Positions 26,740 to 35,739 of a DNA stretch of 64,000 bases are shown in pieces. The stretch's first letter is position 1, and each line of letters opens with the position of its first letter. This DNA comes from Candidatus Obscuribacterales bacterium (GTDB lineage: Bacteria; Cyanobacteriota; Vampirovibrionia; Obscuribacterales; Obscuribacteraceae). The stretch is taken from the NCBI GenBank assembly GCA_021732025.1, contig JAKFVU010000080.1, forward strand, positions 80,947-144,946, written 5' to 3'. The notes beneath the pieces were generated by a model. The model did not search any database, was not told the origin of the DNA, and was given only the letters and a program-made list of their open reading frames with translations. The translations under genes were made by a program, and so were the position numbers.

Positions 26740-27270
26740 TTAGGCAGGAACGTAGATCAACCTGATCACATTCTCGTCAATTCGATCGCTAGTCATAAGG
26801 CGGAGGGGCGGCCGAGGGCCAGCGAAATATGGCGTGCCGCGACCAAGCACCACAGGGTGCAGGTAGATTCGATACTCATCAATCAGCCCAAGCTCGGTGA
26901 GGCTTTTCGCCAGGTCTGGGCCAGCAATTTCGATCTCCCCTTCGCGCTCGGCCTTCAGCTTGCGGATCGCGCCTTCAAGATCATCCTCAACAAGCCTGGC
27001 GTTGGGGCCGACCGCCTTTAAGGTGCGCGAGACGACCCATTTCGGCTGGCTCCGCCACGCAGCCGCGAAGGCCTGTTCATCTGCATTCCATTCAGGATGA
27101 TCGTCTTCCCAGTAACGCATGATCTCATACATTTTGCGACCGTACACGCTGCCAGCCTGCCCCTTCGCCTCCTCAACGAAGTGGCGGAAGAGCGTGGGGC
27201 TTGGCCCAAACTCCATATGATCGACGTAGCCGTCCAAGGACTGGTTCATTCCGAACACAAGTTTAGCCAT
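26740..27270 (-). CDS. RibD C-terminal / dihydrofolate-reductase-like protein
   Basis: A 176-residue protein of the RibD_C/DHFR-like family. The N-terminal strand and turn (MNQSLDGYVD), the GRKMYEIMRYW block and the nucleotide-binding EIAGPDLAKSL segment are all typical. Members reduce pteridine- or pyrimidine-like substrates with NADPH; many such single-domain proteins have unknown substrates. AAAGGA seven bases upstream supports the ATG. Base composition is clearly more GC-rich than the surrounding genes and the neighbours are unrelated, which suggests acquisition from another lineage. Confidence 0.82.
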   Translation of the reverse strand: MAKLVFGMNQSLDGYVDHMEFGPSPTLFRHFVEEAKGQAGSVYGRKMYEIMRYWEDDHPEWNADEQAFAAAWRSQPKWVVSRTLKAVGPNARLVEDDLEGAIRKLKAEREGEIEIAGPDLAKSLTELGLIDEYRIYLHPVVLGRGTPYFAGPRPPLRLMTSDRIDENVIRLIYVPA

Positions 27271-27538
27271 TCCAATTCCTTTTTTTCACGCTTGTAGAAC
27301 AACCAACAACACAGCCATAGCGAATAGTTAGATAGTTAAGAGCGGAATCTTCGCATCCACCGCCTGACCAATTTGCTTATACATGCTTTCGAGTCATTTT
27401 AGAACCTACGAAACATAATGCTCCTTATCGGACGCTTTGGCACGACCGATATTACTTGCTCAAATTGTCCAAAGATCAGGTGTGCACGCAGCTCGAATAT
27501 CGCCATAACTTTCTAACAATTTAGAAGCTAAACTTGCC

Positions 27539-28219
27539 TCATTCGTGAACGTAAGCCCAATTCTTAATCGGCTCTATGTAACCGCCATAATTGTAATTTG
27601 GATATTTTTCGGTCGGCAGATAGTAGAAAGTATCCCAGTTCGCAAAACCCACCGAGCACGGGACACTAAGCTCCCACGAAGCTTCCAGATGGTCTGGGCC
27701 AGGTTCTAAAGTTGATACTTTGTATTCGTAGTCTGGGTATGCGCCCATGCCTGTATGGGGAACCTCCTTGATATATTCCGGCACCAGCACATCTAACTTA
27801 GATGGCGGCAGACCATGATCCTTTTCAAAGCGCGAAATTGCAGAAATTAGCGGCCTGGAGCGGTCGGCCAAATCTTCAAACTGTTTCGTTCTGATTTCCA
27901 CTCGGCCCTTCATGCCGCAGAATATAAAGACGACAACACATAAGCTAACGAGAAACATTCTGAGTGCGTTTCGCCGATTACTCTTGAACACGAGCGCACA
28001 TAGCGAGCAAAAGACAGTAACTATGCCAGTAAAAAAAAGCATACCAGTGCCCATAATCAGACACAGGTTGACTAAAAGCGAGATGCGACGATCGATAAGT
28101 GAGCCGAGAAGAAGCTGACTGAGAATTGGAAGAATGCTCAGAATCATCAAGCCTACTACCAGCATAAGGAATCCAGGCCTGCTCAACATCGACTTTTTGA
28201 CCGATTGTGTCTCCGGCAT
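27539..28219 (-). CDS. membrane protein with GspG-like C-terminal domain
   Basis: A 226-residue protein. Three hydrophobic segments at about 13-38, 46-75 and 85-103 precede a soluble domain whose pattern (LISAISRFEKDHGLPPSKLDVLVPEYIKEVP) is like the C-terminal half of type II pseudopilins such as GspG: a helix, then G-x-PP-x-x-L-D-x-L-VP. The role is unknown; proteins of this type are often stray relatives of secretion pseudopilins. AGAGG six bases before the ATG supports the start. Confidence 0.65.
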   Translation of the reverse strand: MPETQSVKKSMLSRPGFLMLVVGLMILSILPILSQLLLGSLIDRRISLLVNLCLIMGTGMLFFTGIVTVFCSLCALVFKSNRRNALRMFLVSLCVVVFIFCGMKGRVEIRTKQFEDLADRSRPLISAISRFEKDHGLPPSKLDVLVPEYIKEVPHTGMGAYPDYEYKVSTLEPGPDHLEASWELSVPCSVGFANWDTFYYLPTEKYPNYNYGGYIEPIKNWAYVHE

Positions 28220-28537
28220 CTAGAACCTCTTTTCTCCGCATTTCAATTTCAACAATTTACTAGTCAAAGAATTTTTGCCTCAAAATCATTGTAGACGACC
28301 TCACGCCTGGAAAGGTCACCAGTAGCGATTGAACTAACAATTATCACTCTACTTCATTGAGCAATACAAAATATAGGGAGAGCTAGACTCGTCATCTATT
28401 TCTTGAACTTTGCGCGAAATTCCGCATGTCGCTTATGCTGAACTGACGTCATTCTTTCAGCTTCAGCAATTTTACGCTCTGGTGGCACTTGCATGATACG
28501 AAGAGGAGTTTGGCACTAAGCGGCTCTATCAAATTGA
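28220..28537. other. intergenic region with one possible small gene
   Basis: Apart from the short minus-strand frame at 28396-28494 (listed separately), I see no promoter, hairpin or repeat that I can support. Confidence 0.35.
28396..28494 (-). CDS. possible 32-residue basic peptide or gene remnant
   Basis: A minus-strand ATG at 28494 opens 32 codons ending in TAG. The peptide is strongly basic and helical (ERKIAEAERMTSVQHKRHA, ending in AKFKK). No ribosome site is seen. The text reads like natural protein, so it may be a true micro-protein or the surviving tail of a decayed gene. Confidence 0.22.
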   Translation of the reverse strand: MQVPPERKIAEAERMTSVQHKRHAEFRAKFKK

Positions 28538-29221
28538 CTAACTTAGATCAGCTTTTCGTCGAGCTAACTCAATTGACAGACTTTTCTCAAAAGGTTGAAA
28601 ATACTTATGCTGGGGTGGATCTTCTTCCCTAAGCTTTCGTTCGAAATCCATGAGAGACTGTTGCGCCTTATCAAGCTGCCCATTCAACAAGTAGGCTAAC
28701 GGCTGCTTAAAATACAAACACTCCCCCCTCATCTGTCTATCTGTGGGAAATTCAAACTCCTGAATTAGCGACTGAATACTGTCAAATCGCTTTGCCAAAG
28801 GCAGGCCAATTTTAACTACAGTTTCAACCACAGCATCAGTAACCCGCTCCAACTCTTCCGGGCTGCTGCTCGAAGTCAGATGAAAAGACGAATCGGGAAC
28901 CAAAGAATAATTCAGGTTTTTTAGTATCAACCAGCTTTGCATTGTTGTGTGCCACCAATGTGGGGGCGGTGAGGTTGGCTTGTGGGGCAGATTAAGAATA
29001 GCTTCTAGTTCAGCCAACTCTTTGTGAATTACCCCAACGTTGATAAAAATGTGCGTAAAAAAAACCTTTGAATATCGGCTGCCTTGCTTGAGTTGAACAA
29101 CCATATCAACTTCTGGACTCAGTTCCTTCATGTAAATGAAGAAGTCGACGAGTCTAAAACCTTTAGCTTCCATTTTGCAGCGAATGGCCTCATCTATTCG
29201 TTTTCGCCACCTCAGCGCCAT
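28538..29221 (-). CDS. hypothetical soluble protein
   Basis: A 227-residue protein without signal peptide. The first half (FRLVDFFIYMKELS...VVQLKQGSRYSKVFFTHIFINVG) has the beta pattern of DUF4304-like proteins, a poorly characterised family common near toxin and immunity genes. The second half is helical. GGAG lies eleven bases upstream of the ATG. The assignment to DUF4304 is tentative and no function follows from it. Confidence 0.55.
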   Translation of the reverse strand: MALRWRKRIDEAIRCKMEAKGFRLVDFFIYMKELSPEVDMVVQLKQGSRYSKVFFTHIFINVGVIHKELAELEAILNLPHKPTSPPPHWWHTTMQSWLILKNLNYSLVPDSSFHLTSSSSPEELERVTDAVVETVVKIGLPLAKRFDSIQSLIQEFEFPTDRQMRGECLYFKQPLAYLLNGQLDKAQQSLMDFERKLREEDPPQHKYFQPFEKSLSIELARRKADLS

Positions 29222-29523
29222 GGTTTTATTCTCTCCAATTCTTCAAACTAAGATACTTTATATTTGCCATTGGCACCAGGATGACTCCTCTGAACTTGCG
29301 TCAGATAATCACCGTTATGGTTCACACCCAACTCCCACATCCGCAAACACAACAATAGCAAGAGTTTGCAGCTCTCAATTTAATCGGCGATAGCTATACA
29401 CAGACAACCTCAACCCAAAACAACTTAGTGGCTCTGCTCAAAATATACAGCCTTTGCAAAATCGCTATATTAAATAGCGGAAAATTCCGGTTTTCCGGGA
29501 ATTTTACGTAGTAATATATAGTT
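29222..29523. other. intergenic region upstream of the AbiE operon
   Basis: The right end holds two inverted repeats before abiE (listed separately). The left 230 bases show no clear feature beyond the divergent leader of the gene at 28538-29221. Confidence 0.4.
29463..29505 (+). promoter_or_regulatory. two inverted repeats upstream of the AbiE operon
   Basis: CGCTAT (29463-29468) pairs with ATAGCG (29474-29479) around ATTAA. AAAATTCCGG (29481-29490) pairs with CCGGGAATTTT (29495-29505) with one bulge. Both end within 20 bases of the start codon. AbiEi antitoxins are known to repress their own operons by binding inverted repeats, so these are the likely operators. Confidence 0.5.
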
Positions 29524-30327
29524 ATGCTAAAGGAGCCCAATTCACTATCAATCTCCCGCAAACGCCTCTCCGCTGTACTCCGCGCCAGCAAAGAGGTCGT
29601 CTCAATTGACACTACAGCCAAAACCCTAGAACTCGACCGCCACCGAGCTGCAAAACTTCTATCTGGCTGGAGCTCACAGGGCTGGCTTCGCCGTGTAGGT
29701 CCAGGACTCTACATACCCATACCAATAGACCTAGCTGGCAGCGAACAGGTCTTAGAAGACCCATGGGTAATGGTTCCTGCTCTATTCTCTCCCTGCTACA
29801 TAGGAGGCTGGACAGCCGCTCATCACTGGGAACTTACAGAACAACTCTTTAACGAGACACTCGTTTTTACAACAAAGCGTGTTGCTGAAAAACATGTCGC
29901 TCAAGGAACAGTTTTCAATCTTCACAGCACATCAGAGAAGCGACTCTTCGGATTGACAAAGCTTTGGCGCGGCTCTACGCGTGTGAATATTTCTGACCCA
30001 GCGCGCACACTTATCGACATGATTGCTATGCCTGACACCGGTGGCGGTATCGGCCACGTCACAGAATGTCTAAAAACATACTTATTGAGAGAAAACGGTG
30101 ATCGAAAAATCATACTAAAATACGCTGACCAGTACGGCAACGGTATAGTCTTTAAGCGCCTCGGATTTCTCGCAGACAAGTGCTTAAACGATGAAGAGCT
30201 CACTAGTGCTTGCAAAATCCGGTTGACAGCTGGTTACGGCAAGCTTGACCCTTCACTTAATTGCAATAAACTAGTAACCGCATGGCGTCTGTGGATTCCA
30301 GCAGGCTGGAGTGCAAACCTGGATTGA
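29524..30327 (+). CDS. AbiEi-type antitoxin / autorepressor
   Basis: A 267-residue protein of the AbiEi antitoxin family. Residues 1-60 form a winged-helix domain (TTAKTLELDRHRAAKLLSGW then GWLRRVGPGLYIPIP), which binds the promoter. The rest holds the conserved YIGGWTAAHHW and DPARTLIDMI blocks of the C-terminal antitoxin domain. AbiEi neutralises the AbiEii nucleotidyltransferase and represses the operon; the systems act in plasmid maintenance and phage abortive infection. Its 3' end overlaps the toxin gene by 46 bases in another frame. AAAGGAG just after the ATG (29528-29534) may reflect leaderless or coupled initiation, since no site lies upstream. Confidence 0.85.
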   Translation: MLKEPNSLSISRKRLSAVLRASKEVVSIDTTAKTLELDRHRAAKLLSGWSSQGWLRRVGPGLYIPIPIDLAGSEQVLEDPWVMVPALFSPCYIGGWTAAHHWELTEQLFNETLVFTTKRVAEKHVAQGTVFNLHSTSEKRLFGLTKLWRGSTRVNISDPARTLIDMIAMPDTGGGIGHVTECLKTYLLRENGDRKIILKYADQYGNGIVFKRLGFLADKCLNDEELTSACKIRLTAGYGKLDPSLNCNKLVTAWRLWIPAGWSANLD

Positions 30328-31709
30328 TAGATAAACGCGACATTATCGAAGCCGCCGCTAGACTAAGCCTGTTGCCACATGTGGTGGAAAAAGACTATGT
30401 GCTTGGCTGGATACTTGGTGGCATCGATAACCATCCAATCCTAAAAGACTCATGGGTCTTTAAGGGAGGCACATGCCTGAAGAAGTGCTATTTTGAAACT
30501 TATCGATTCTCAGAAGATCTAGACTTCACCCTCAAAGACGAAAACCAACTCAACGAGACTTTTCTTACCGAGGCACTTCGAGAAGTTATTGTGTGGGTCT
30601 CACAAGAATCAGGCCTAACAATGAGCCCTGACCAGGTAAAAGTCGACATATACACTAATCCGAGAGGCAAACTGTCTTGCCAAGGCAAAATTGGATATCG
30701 CGGTCCAGTATCCGTCAAATCGAATGCCTGGCCAAAGATAAAGCTAGATCTCACAGCCGACGAAAGGCTGGTCATGCCCAGCGTTCGCCGCCAGGTATTT
30801 CAGCCCTACTCCGACACACCCGAAGAAGGCCTCTGGAGCAATTGCTATACCTATGAGGAAGCATTCGCAGAGAAACTGAGAGCCCTCGGAGAGCGAACAA
30901 GACCTCGCGATCTGTATGACGTCGTCAATCTCTATCGACATGTGGAAAATCGCCCCAAGGCCTCAGTATTGCGCAATGTTCTCGAACAAAAATGCGCATT
31001 TAAGGCCATAGCCATACCAACCTTCGAAGCATTAGTTGGTCACAAAGATCAACTAGAGGCACTTTGGCGAGACATGCTTGCCCATCAGCTACCCGTGCTT
31101 CCGCCAGTGGCAAACTTCTGGGATGCACTGCCAGAAGTATTCGACTGGCTAATGAGTCGAGCAGAAGCACCGCAACGAGTACCTTACAAGCTGGGCTCCG
31201 GGGAAACTGCTATCCGTAGCCGCATTCTGCCACTCACGATTCCTAAAAAGAGCCGCCCATTCTTAGAGGTAATTCGCTTTGCTGCCGGAAATCAACTTTG
31301 CGTGGATCTCACCTACGAAGGAAAAGTTCGCCGAATCGAACCATATTCACTAAGGGAAACTTCTGCCGGATACTTTTTACTGCATGCAGTAAAAAGTGAA
31401 ACAGGAGAAAACCGCGCTTACCGACTGGATCGCATAGAGGGAGCTTCAGTCACACAACAAGGCTACTCACCAAGATATCTCATTGAACTTACACAGGGAG
31501 GACCTCAACCGGTCGCAAAAACAGCAATCAAAAAGGGCACCTCATCTAGTGGCAAATTAACTAGCACAAGCACCATATACGTTTACCGGTGCGGCTTCTG
31601 CGACAAGACTTTCAAGCGTTCAAAACTTGATGCTAAATTGAATCCACACAAGAATTCAGCCGGGTATCCTTGCAGCGGAAGAATAGGAATATATGAAGGA
31701 ATAAAATGA
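30282..31709 (+). CDS. AbiEii-type nucleotidyltransferase toxin with WYL-like and zinc-finger tail
   Basis: A 475-residue protein. Residues 1-300 are the AbiEii/AbiGii nucleotidyltransferase: KGGTCLKK (61-68), RFSEDLDF (75-82) with the metal-binding Asp pair, and EAFAEKLRAL...RPRDLYDV (193-214). The family transfers nucleotides to RNA and halts growth. Residues about 325-395 look like a WYL domain (VRRIEPYSL, then GYFLLHAVK and AYRLDRIEG), a ligand-sensing fold usual in defence regulators. The C-terminus has four possible zinc ligands, Cys437, Cys440, His456 and Cys464. Standard AbiEii proteins are about 300 residues, so the tail is an addition. The gene begins inside the antitoxin gene. Confidence 0.83.
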   Translation: MASVDSSRLECKPGLIDKRDIIEAAARLSLLPHVVEKDYVLGWILGGIDNHPILKDSWVFKGGTCLKKCYFETYRFSEDLDFTLKDENQLNETFLTEALREVIVWVSQESGLTMSPDQVKVDIYTNPRGKLSCQGKIGYRGPVSVKSNAWPKIKLDLTADERLVMPSVRRQVFQPYSDTPEEGLWSNCYTYEEAFAEKLRALGERTRPRDLYDVVNLYRHVENRPKASVLRNVLEQKCAFKAIAIPTFEALVGHKDQLEALWRDMLAHQLPVLPPVANFWDALPEVFDWLMSRAEAPQRVPYKLGSGETAIRSRILPLTIPKKSRPFLEVIRFAAGNQLCVDLTYEGKVRRIEPYSLRETSAGYFLLHAVKSETGENRAYRLDRIEGASVTQQGYSPRYLIELTQGGPQPVAKTAIKKGTSSSGKLTSTSTIYVYRCGFCDKTFKRSKLDAKLNPHKNSAGYPCSGRIGIYEGIK

Positions 31710-31801
31710 TGGTTGCTTAAACAGCAGGCGTTCCTCAATGTCTAGCAAGCGGGGCAACTCCAAGCCTCTCGTTTCAATCACATAACCCAAAGGAAGTGCA
31801 G

Positions 31802-32185
31802 CTAGTCTTCTTCACGCTCTCCAACAAAAGTACCAAGTTCTTTTTTCGAGATAGCCCAAATGAAGTACAAGGTTAACGGCAACACAACGATCCGCGTCAT
31901 GGGCAACAGGTGACTGTATAAGAAGTTAAGCAATACCATGCAAACAATGAAAGAAATGACTTGGTCAGCACGATATTTCGTTCGCGCTTCGAGCTTAGGC
32001 AATCGAAATTTAGACAGTCCTGCAGCGGCGCGATCTTCGACAGGAGGCGGAACTCTTACTCTAAAGAACTTGACCTGACCAGTTCCAAAACCACTACCAC
32101 CACCGGAACCGGAGCCACCAGCAGCCGTCTTCAACTCTTCATATTGGATAATGGAGTTCCTAGCCAGCCTGCGACTTCTTCTCAT
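31802..32185 (-). CDS. small two-helix membrane protein
   Basis: A 127-residue protein. A basic N-terminus, a Gly/Ser-rich linker (residues 22-36) and a basic middle section precede two hydrophobic segments (QVISFIVCMVLLNFLYSHLL and IVVLPLTLYFIWAI). The C-terminus is acidic. I do not recognise the family. It starts upstream of an unrelated convergent region, with no partner gene on the same strand nearby. Confidence 0.55.
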   Translation of the reverse strand: MRRSRRLARNSIIQYEELKTAAGGSGSGGGSGFGTGQVKFFRVRVPPPVEDRAAAGLSKFRLPKLEARTKYRADQVISFIVCMVLLNFLYSHLLPMTRIVVLPLTLYFIWAISKKELGTFVGEREED

Positions 32186-32399
32186 ACAAAGCTCCTAGCG
32201 CAACTATCCCCAGCATACTGCAAGAGGTGTTGAGCGTCTTATAGGCCTTATCCTTCACTCGAATAAACCACAGCTCGCATCCCACTATCAGACCACTTTC
32301 TGGACTTGATTTCCCACACCTAACTGTAATGATTCCGCCACGTGGTCCTAGTCAATGTACTCTAGATCATCAACCGAGAAATTGCCTCAAAGCGAAAAA

Positions 32400-33554
32400 C
32401 TAAGATAGCGGTCCACGACCAATCTTATTCATCACGTTAGCAGCTCCTGTTAGAATCTCTTTCAACTGAGCATCAATTGGAGTGACGTCAGGCAAGTTTG
32501 GTCCATCAGCTGATGGATTTTTTGCATCATACTTGAATCTGTGTTCGGTTCTCTCGATTGGAAGATGGTTGCTGCTGCGCACGCGACCCATGAGGGAACG
32601 GCTGCTGCCATAGGCAGAACTGGACACGCCATCACCGTCAGGTGTGATGTGCATTCTGTGTTTTCCGCTAGGCAAACTTCTCATTGAAATGCTGCCGTCA
32701 GCAGCAAATGTCCAGTCATTTCCTGATTGGAAAGAGCCTTGTGAAACGTGCACGTTGCCATCTTTCTCAAAACTCACACGGTCTCCGTTGGCACGGTGTG
32801 CGGAGAACGAAGTGCCATCATGAGTTGAAACTTTTCCACCGAAATTATCAGAGGTAGAGGTTGTTCGGTACTGGATGTTGTGTTCAAACTTGGCACCAGA
32901 CTCAGCATGCAGAGTGGTTCCACCGCGAGAATATTCTAGACGACCAAGGCCCGGAATTTGCTCAGGCATAGGATGGAGGCGCGATTCGCCACTGTTGTTA
33001 GCGATAAAACCTTTGCCATTAGCCAAGCGAACTTGCACAGGAAAATTGTAGAAATCGCGATTGGCAGTAAGTATTGCTGTGTCACCATACGCTTTGACTT
33101 GAACGCCTGGCGGCAATTCAGTCACGGGGCGATAGGTCAAAGCCTTAGCGTCGAAGTGACGGGCCACAGCGTTCGAACCGAGCTTTGAAGCACCCATAAA
33201 AAGACCCATCTCGAAAGCCATTTTGCCAGCTTCTTTGACCGAATCGTCGGCTTCACTAATGCGATAAGCTGAGTAAGCCAAAGGTGCAGCAACCATGGCC
33301 ACTTTGCCAAGTCTAGCGGCAGCGCCAAATTTCCCACCCATGTGTTCTGCGCCGCTCAGGCCAGCTTGTATCAAGCTGCCAGCACCGAGGCCGGTACCGA
33401 CGACAATCGCAGTTTCGATTGGCTTGGTGACGACTTCTTTGCCGCCTTCAAGAAATCCGTCTAAGGCCCGACCGACCCAGCTTGACTCACCGTTAGTAAC
33501 GTTGGACTCTTTTTCAGAGTGGGCGCGATCAGATACAGATGTTAACTCAGGCAT
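32400..33554 (-). CDS. hypothetical protein, Gly-rich helical N-part and beta-rich C-part
   Basis: A 384-residue protein. Residues 30-130 are Gly/Ala-rich helices with a moderately hydrophobic stretch (IETAIVVGTGLGAGSLIQAG) that might insert into a membrane. The second half has repeated short strands and turns (DGTSFSAHRANGDRVSFEKDG) like RHS- or adhesin-type beta repeats, though not clearly either. There is no classical signal peptide. ATG 33554 is favoured over 33569 because GAGG precedes it by nine bases, while the upstream ATG overlaps that site. A secreted or surface protein is possible; I do not recognise it. Confidence 0.58.
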   Translation of the reverse strand: MPELTSVSDRAHSEKESNVTNGESSWVGRALDGFLEGGKEVVTKPIETAIVVGTGLGAGSLIQAGLSGAEHMGGKFGAAARLGKVAMVAAPLAYSAYRISEADDSVKEAGKMAFEMGLFMGASKLGSNAVARHFDAKALTYRPVTELPPGVQVKAYGDTAILTANRDFYNFPVQVRLANGKGFIANNSGESRLHPMPEQIPGLGRLEYSRGGTTLHAESGAKFEHNIQYRTTSTSDNFGGKVSTHDGTSFSAHRANGDRVSFEKDGNVHVSQGSFQSGNDWTFAADGSISMRSLPSGKHRMHITPDGDGVSSSAYGSSRSLMGRVRSSNHLPIERTEHRFKYDAKNPSADGPNLPDVTPIDAQLKEILTGAANVMNKIGRGPLS

Positions 33555-33854
33555 TGAGAACAACCTCATAGAAAATAGGGAGCTGCCCTTTGCGGCTCAG
33601 CTACGATTTTTTGGAATTCCGGGGGGAGGAATATTGGCATAATAGGGGCTTTAAGCAGGGTTGTCAGTGGGGAAAATACGAAATTCTCTTTTTACTGCAC
33701 TGGTGCTGTGCTCATAGCCCATGCCACTCTATCGGGAGAGAGAATAATAGAGCCTACTAATTTGCACAGTAATCGATAAGCGCATAGAAAAGCCGCCAGA
33801 ACAGTGCGCTAAAATATGCTCTGGTTAGGACCCTTGGGCAATCACGGCGGCGGC
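33555..33854. other. divergent intergenic region without recognisable features
   Basis: This stretch must hold the promoters of two divergent genes. I see a G-rich patch near 33626 but no convincing promoter pair, repeat or hairpin. Confidence 0.35.
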
Positions 33855-35138
33855 ATGCGATTCACGGCGAAAATAGCACTCACACTGGCCTTAGCAACAA
33901 TTTCTAGTACACATTTGACAGCAGTCGCTGACTCAATGGTTGATAAGGCCATTGTCGATGCTTACAACTTTCGTCATCAACAACATGCTCAAAAAGCTCT
34001 CGCTACGCTTCAAGCAGTAGAAAAGAAAGCCGGTAGCAATGCCGCATTTCACGCAGAGCGCGGCGCCATCTATGTTGCCCTCGATCAGTATGATGCGGCA
34101 ATGAAAGATTGCAATTTAGCCATTAAACTTGATCCAAAGCTATCAGATGCCTACGACAGGCGCGCCTTCTGCTACACAGTCTCAAACCAGCTAGACAAGG
34201 CCATCGCTGACTACACAACGGCCATAAAACTCAATCCAAAATCGCCCATGCCCTATCACAATCGGGCCATTGCCTACCGCAAGCTAGGAAAACTCAAAGA
34301 AGCTAACAGCGACATGAAGCATTACCTCACGCTGCGCCCGGCCAGAGAACAACAAAACATTAGCGCTGCACTAAGTAATGATGCCCTTCGCCTAGAACGA
34401 GAAGGCGACGTAAAGGGTGCAATTAACTATCTAAAATTCCAAGTCAATGACAATTCTCCTGCTGGTCTGCCTCTACACCTTGGTACTCTCTATAACAAAG
34501 TCGGCGACCTCGCCAATGCCATGAAAAACGCCGATCAGGCAGTCAGAAAGGCTGACAAAGAAAACGACACAGCGACAGGCCTTTCCGCAAGAAATTTGCG
34601 AGCAACAATTTATAGCGCGCAAAGAAACTATGTTGCAGCAATAAAAGATTGCTCAGCGGTGATTGAACAAAGCACAAAGTCAGAGCCAGTTAGCGCCCTC
34701 AAGACGGCAGCAAAAGCCCAGCGAGCCATCGCGCTCACTCTGAGGGCTGAGTGCTATCAAAAGACGCAAAAACTGCCTGCAGCGCTGAATGATATCAATC
34801 AGGTAATCAAAGAAAATCCCGATCTAAATGCGGCTTACGAAACAAGAGGGGCTATCTATCTAGCCAGCGGCAAACAGCACAAAGAAGCAATTGCCGATTT
34901 CAGCAAGGCAATTTCTAGCTATCCAAATTTAGCTAAAGCAAGAATGGGTAGGGCAGAGAGTTACGCGGCACTGAAACAATACCAATCTGCAATCAAAGAC
35001 CTCTCGGTCGTTATCGACAAATCACCTAAAGATGCCTCGGACGCCTACACAAGTCGCGCTCGTATTTATCAAATATTGCACGATAATAAAAAGGCCGAAG
35101 CTGATTTACAGAAAGCTCATCAGGCGCAGCCAGACTAG
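33855..35138 (+). CDS. secreted TPR-repeat protein
   Basis: A 427-residue protein with a signal peptide (MRFTAKIALTLALATISSTH, cleaved near AVA-DS) followed by about eight tetratricopeptide repeats, seen in units such as AAFHAERGAIYVALDQYDAAM and PYHNRAIAYRKLGKLKEA. TPRs form a helical solenoid for protein binding. The protein should act in the periplasm or outside. ATG 33855 is chosen because it begins the signal peptide; an in-frame ATG at 33816 would add 13 residues in front of it. No partner gene is adjacent on the strand. Confidence 0.8.
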   Translation: MRFTAKIALTLALATISSTHLTAVADSMVDKAIVDAYNFRHQQHAQKALATLQAVEKKAGSNAAFHAERGAIYVALDQYDAAMKDCNLAIKLDPKLSDAYDRRAFCYTVSNQLDKAIADYTTAIKLNPKSPMPYHNRAIAYRKLGKLKEANSDMKHYLTLRPAREQQNISAALSNDALRLEREGDVKGAINYLKFQVNDNSPAGLPLHLGTLYNKVGDLANAMKNADQAVRKADKENDTATGLSARNLRATIYSAQRNYVAAIKDCSAVIEQSTKSEPVSALKTAAKAQRAIALTLRAECYQKTQKLPAALNDINQVIKENPDLNAAYETRGAIYLASGKQHKEAIADFSKAISSYPNLAKARMGRAESYAALKQYQSAIKDLSVVIDKSPKDASDAYTSRARIYQILHDNKKAEADLQKAHQAQPD

Positions 35139-35239
35139 TTTAGCTATTGTAAATGACATGTCGATGCTAGACAAAAAAATCAGGGCTTGCTCTCTCGATG
35201 ACATCGTATAGTATAAAGCGGTCTTTTTTTTTTAAGACA

Positions 35240-35280
35240 AACAAAAAGAAAACGAGGAGAAGCAACAACTCCTCCCCGTT
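35240..35280 (-). terminator. terminator of the MoxR-VWA operon
   Basis: Read on the minus strand, the stem formed by 35280-35269 and 35262-35251 (AACGGGGAGGAG with CTTCTCCTCGTT) is followed by TTCTTTTTG. It closes the operon that ends at 35301. A second small T-rich hairpin at 35221-35238 (GTCTT and AAGAC around a T-run) may stop the convergent TPR gene. Confidence 0.65.
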
Positions 35281-35300
35281 CCCAAAGTACTCTTGCTCTC

Positions 35301-35729
35301 TTACTTCGCCGGTGGTGCCACGACTCCACCTTCCGGTTCAATCGCCGAAGCAGGCTGAGAAATCACAGCAGCAGGCTGAGAAATCGCGGCAGCGGGCGGT
35401 GCGAGTCTCAGCTTGGCCTCAACCAAACTGTTGTGCACCCCGAGCTGCAAATAAATTCCCACGCCAATCATCAATGCCAGAACAACTAGTGTCTTGCGCG
35501 AAGAAATCTGGTCAGCCCACTGCTGTTCTGCGTATGCAGCAAAGCATGCAGCCGCAAGCAAGGGGTAGAGGATGAACAAATTGGTGACAGCACCATCAGG
35601 CAATTCAGGCAGTGATCCTGTCCAAATTGTCCAGACCGATTCAAAAGCAACCCAAGCCCCAAGCAGAGCCAATGCGGACAGCAAGAAGTAAGGCAGCAGC
35701 GCTTTGAAAATATTCCATGAACGTAACAT
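35301..35729 (-). CDS. small membrane protein of the MoxR-VWA operon
   Basis: A 142-residue protein with hydrophobic segments at about 9-30, 45-65 and 80-100, and an Ala/Pro-rich tail of three imperfect ISQPA units. The start at 35729 has AAGGAG six bases upstream and lies 10 bases after the VWA gene's stop, so it is the third gene of this operon. A longer frame to 35882 would overlap the VWA gene and is rejected. It probably anchors or assists the ATPase/VWA pair; no family recognised. Confidence 0.68.
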   Translation of the reverse strand: MLRSWNIFKALLPYFLLSALALLGAWVAFESVWTIWTGSLPELPDGAVTNLFILYPLLAAACFAAYAEQQWADQISSRKTLVVLALMIGVGIYLQLGVHNSLVEAKLRLAPPAAAISQPAAVISQPASAIEPEGGVVAPPAK

Positions 35730-35739
35730 ATTGCTCTCC

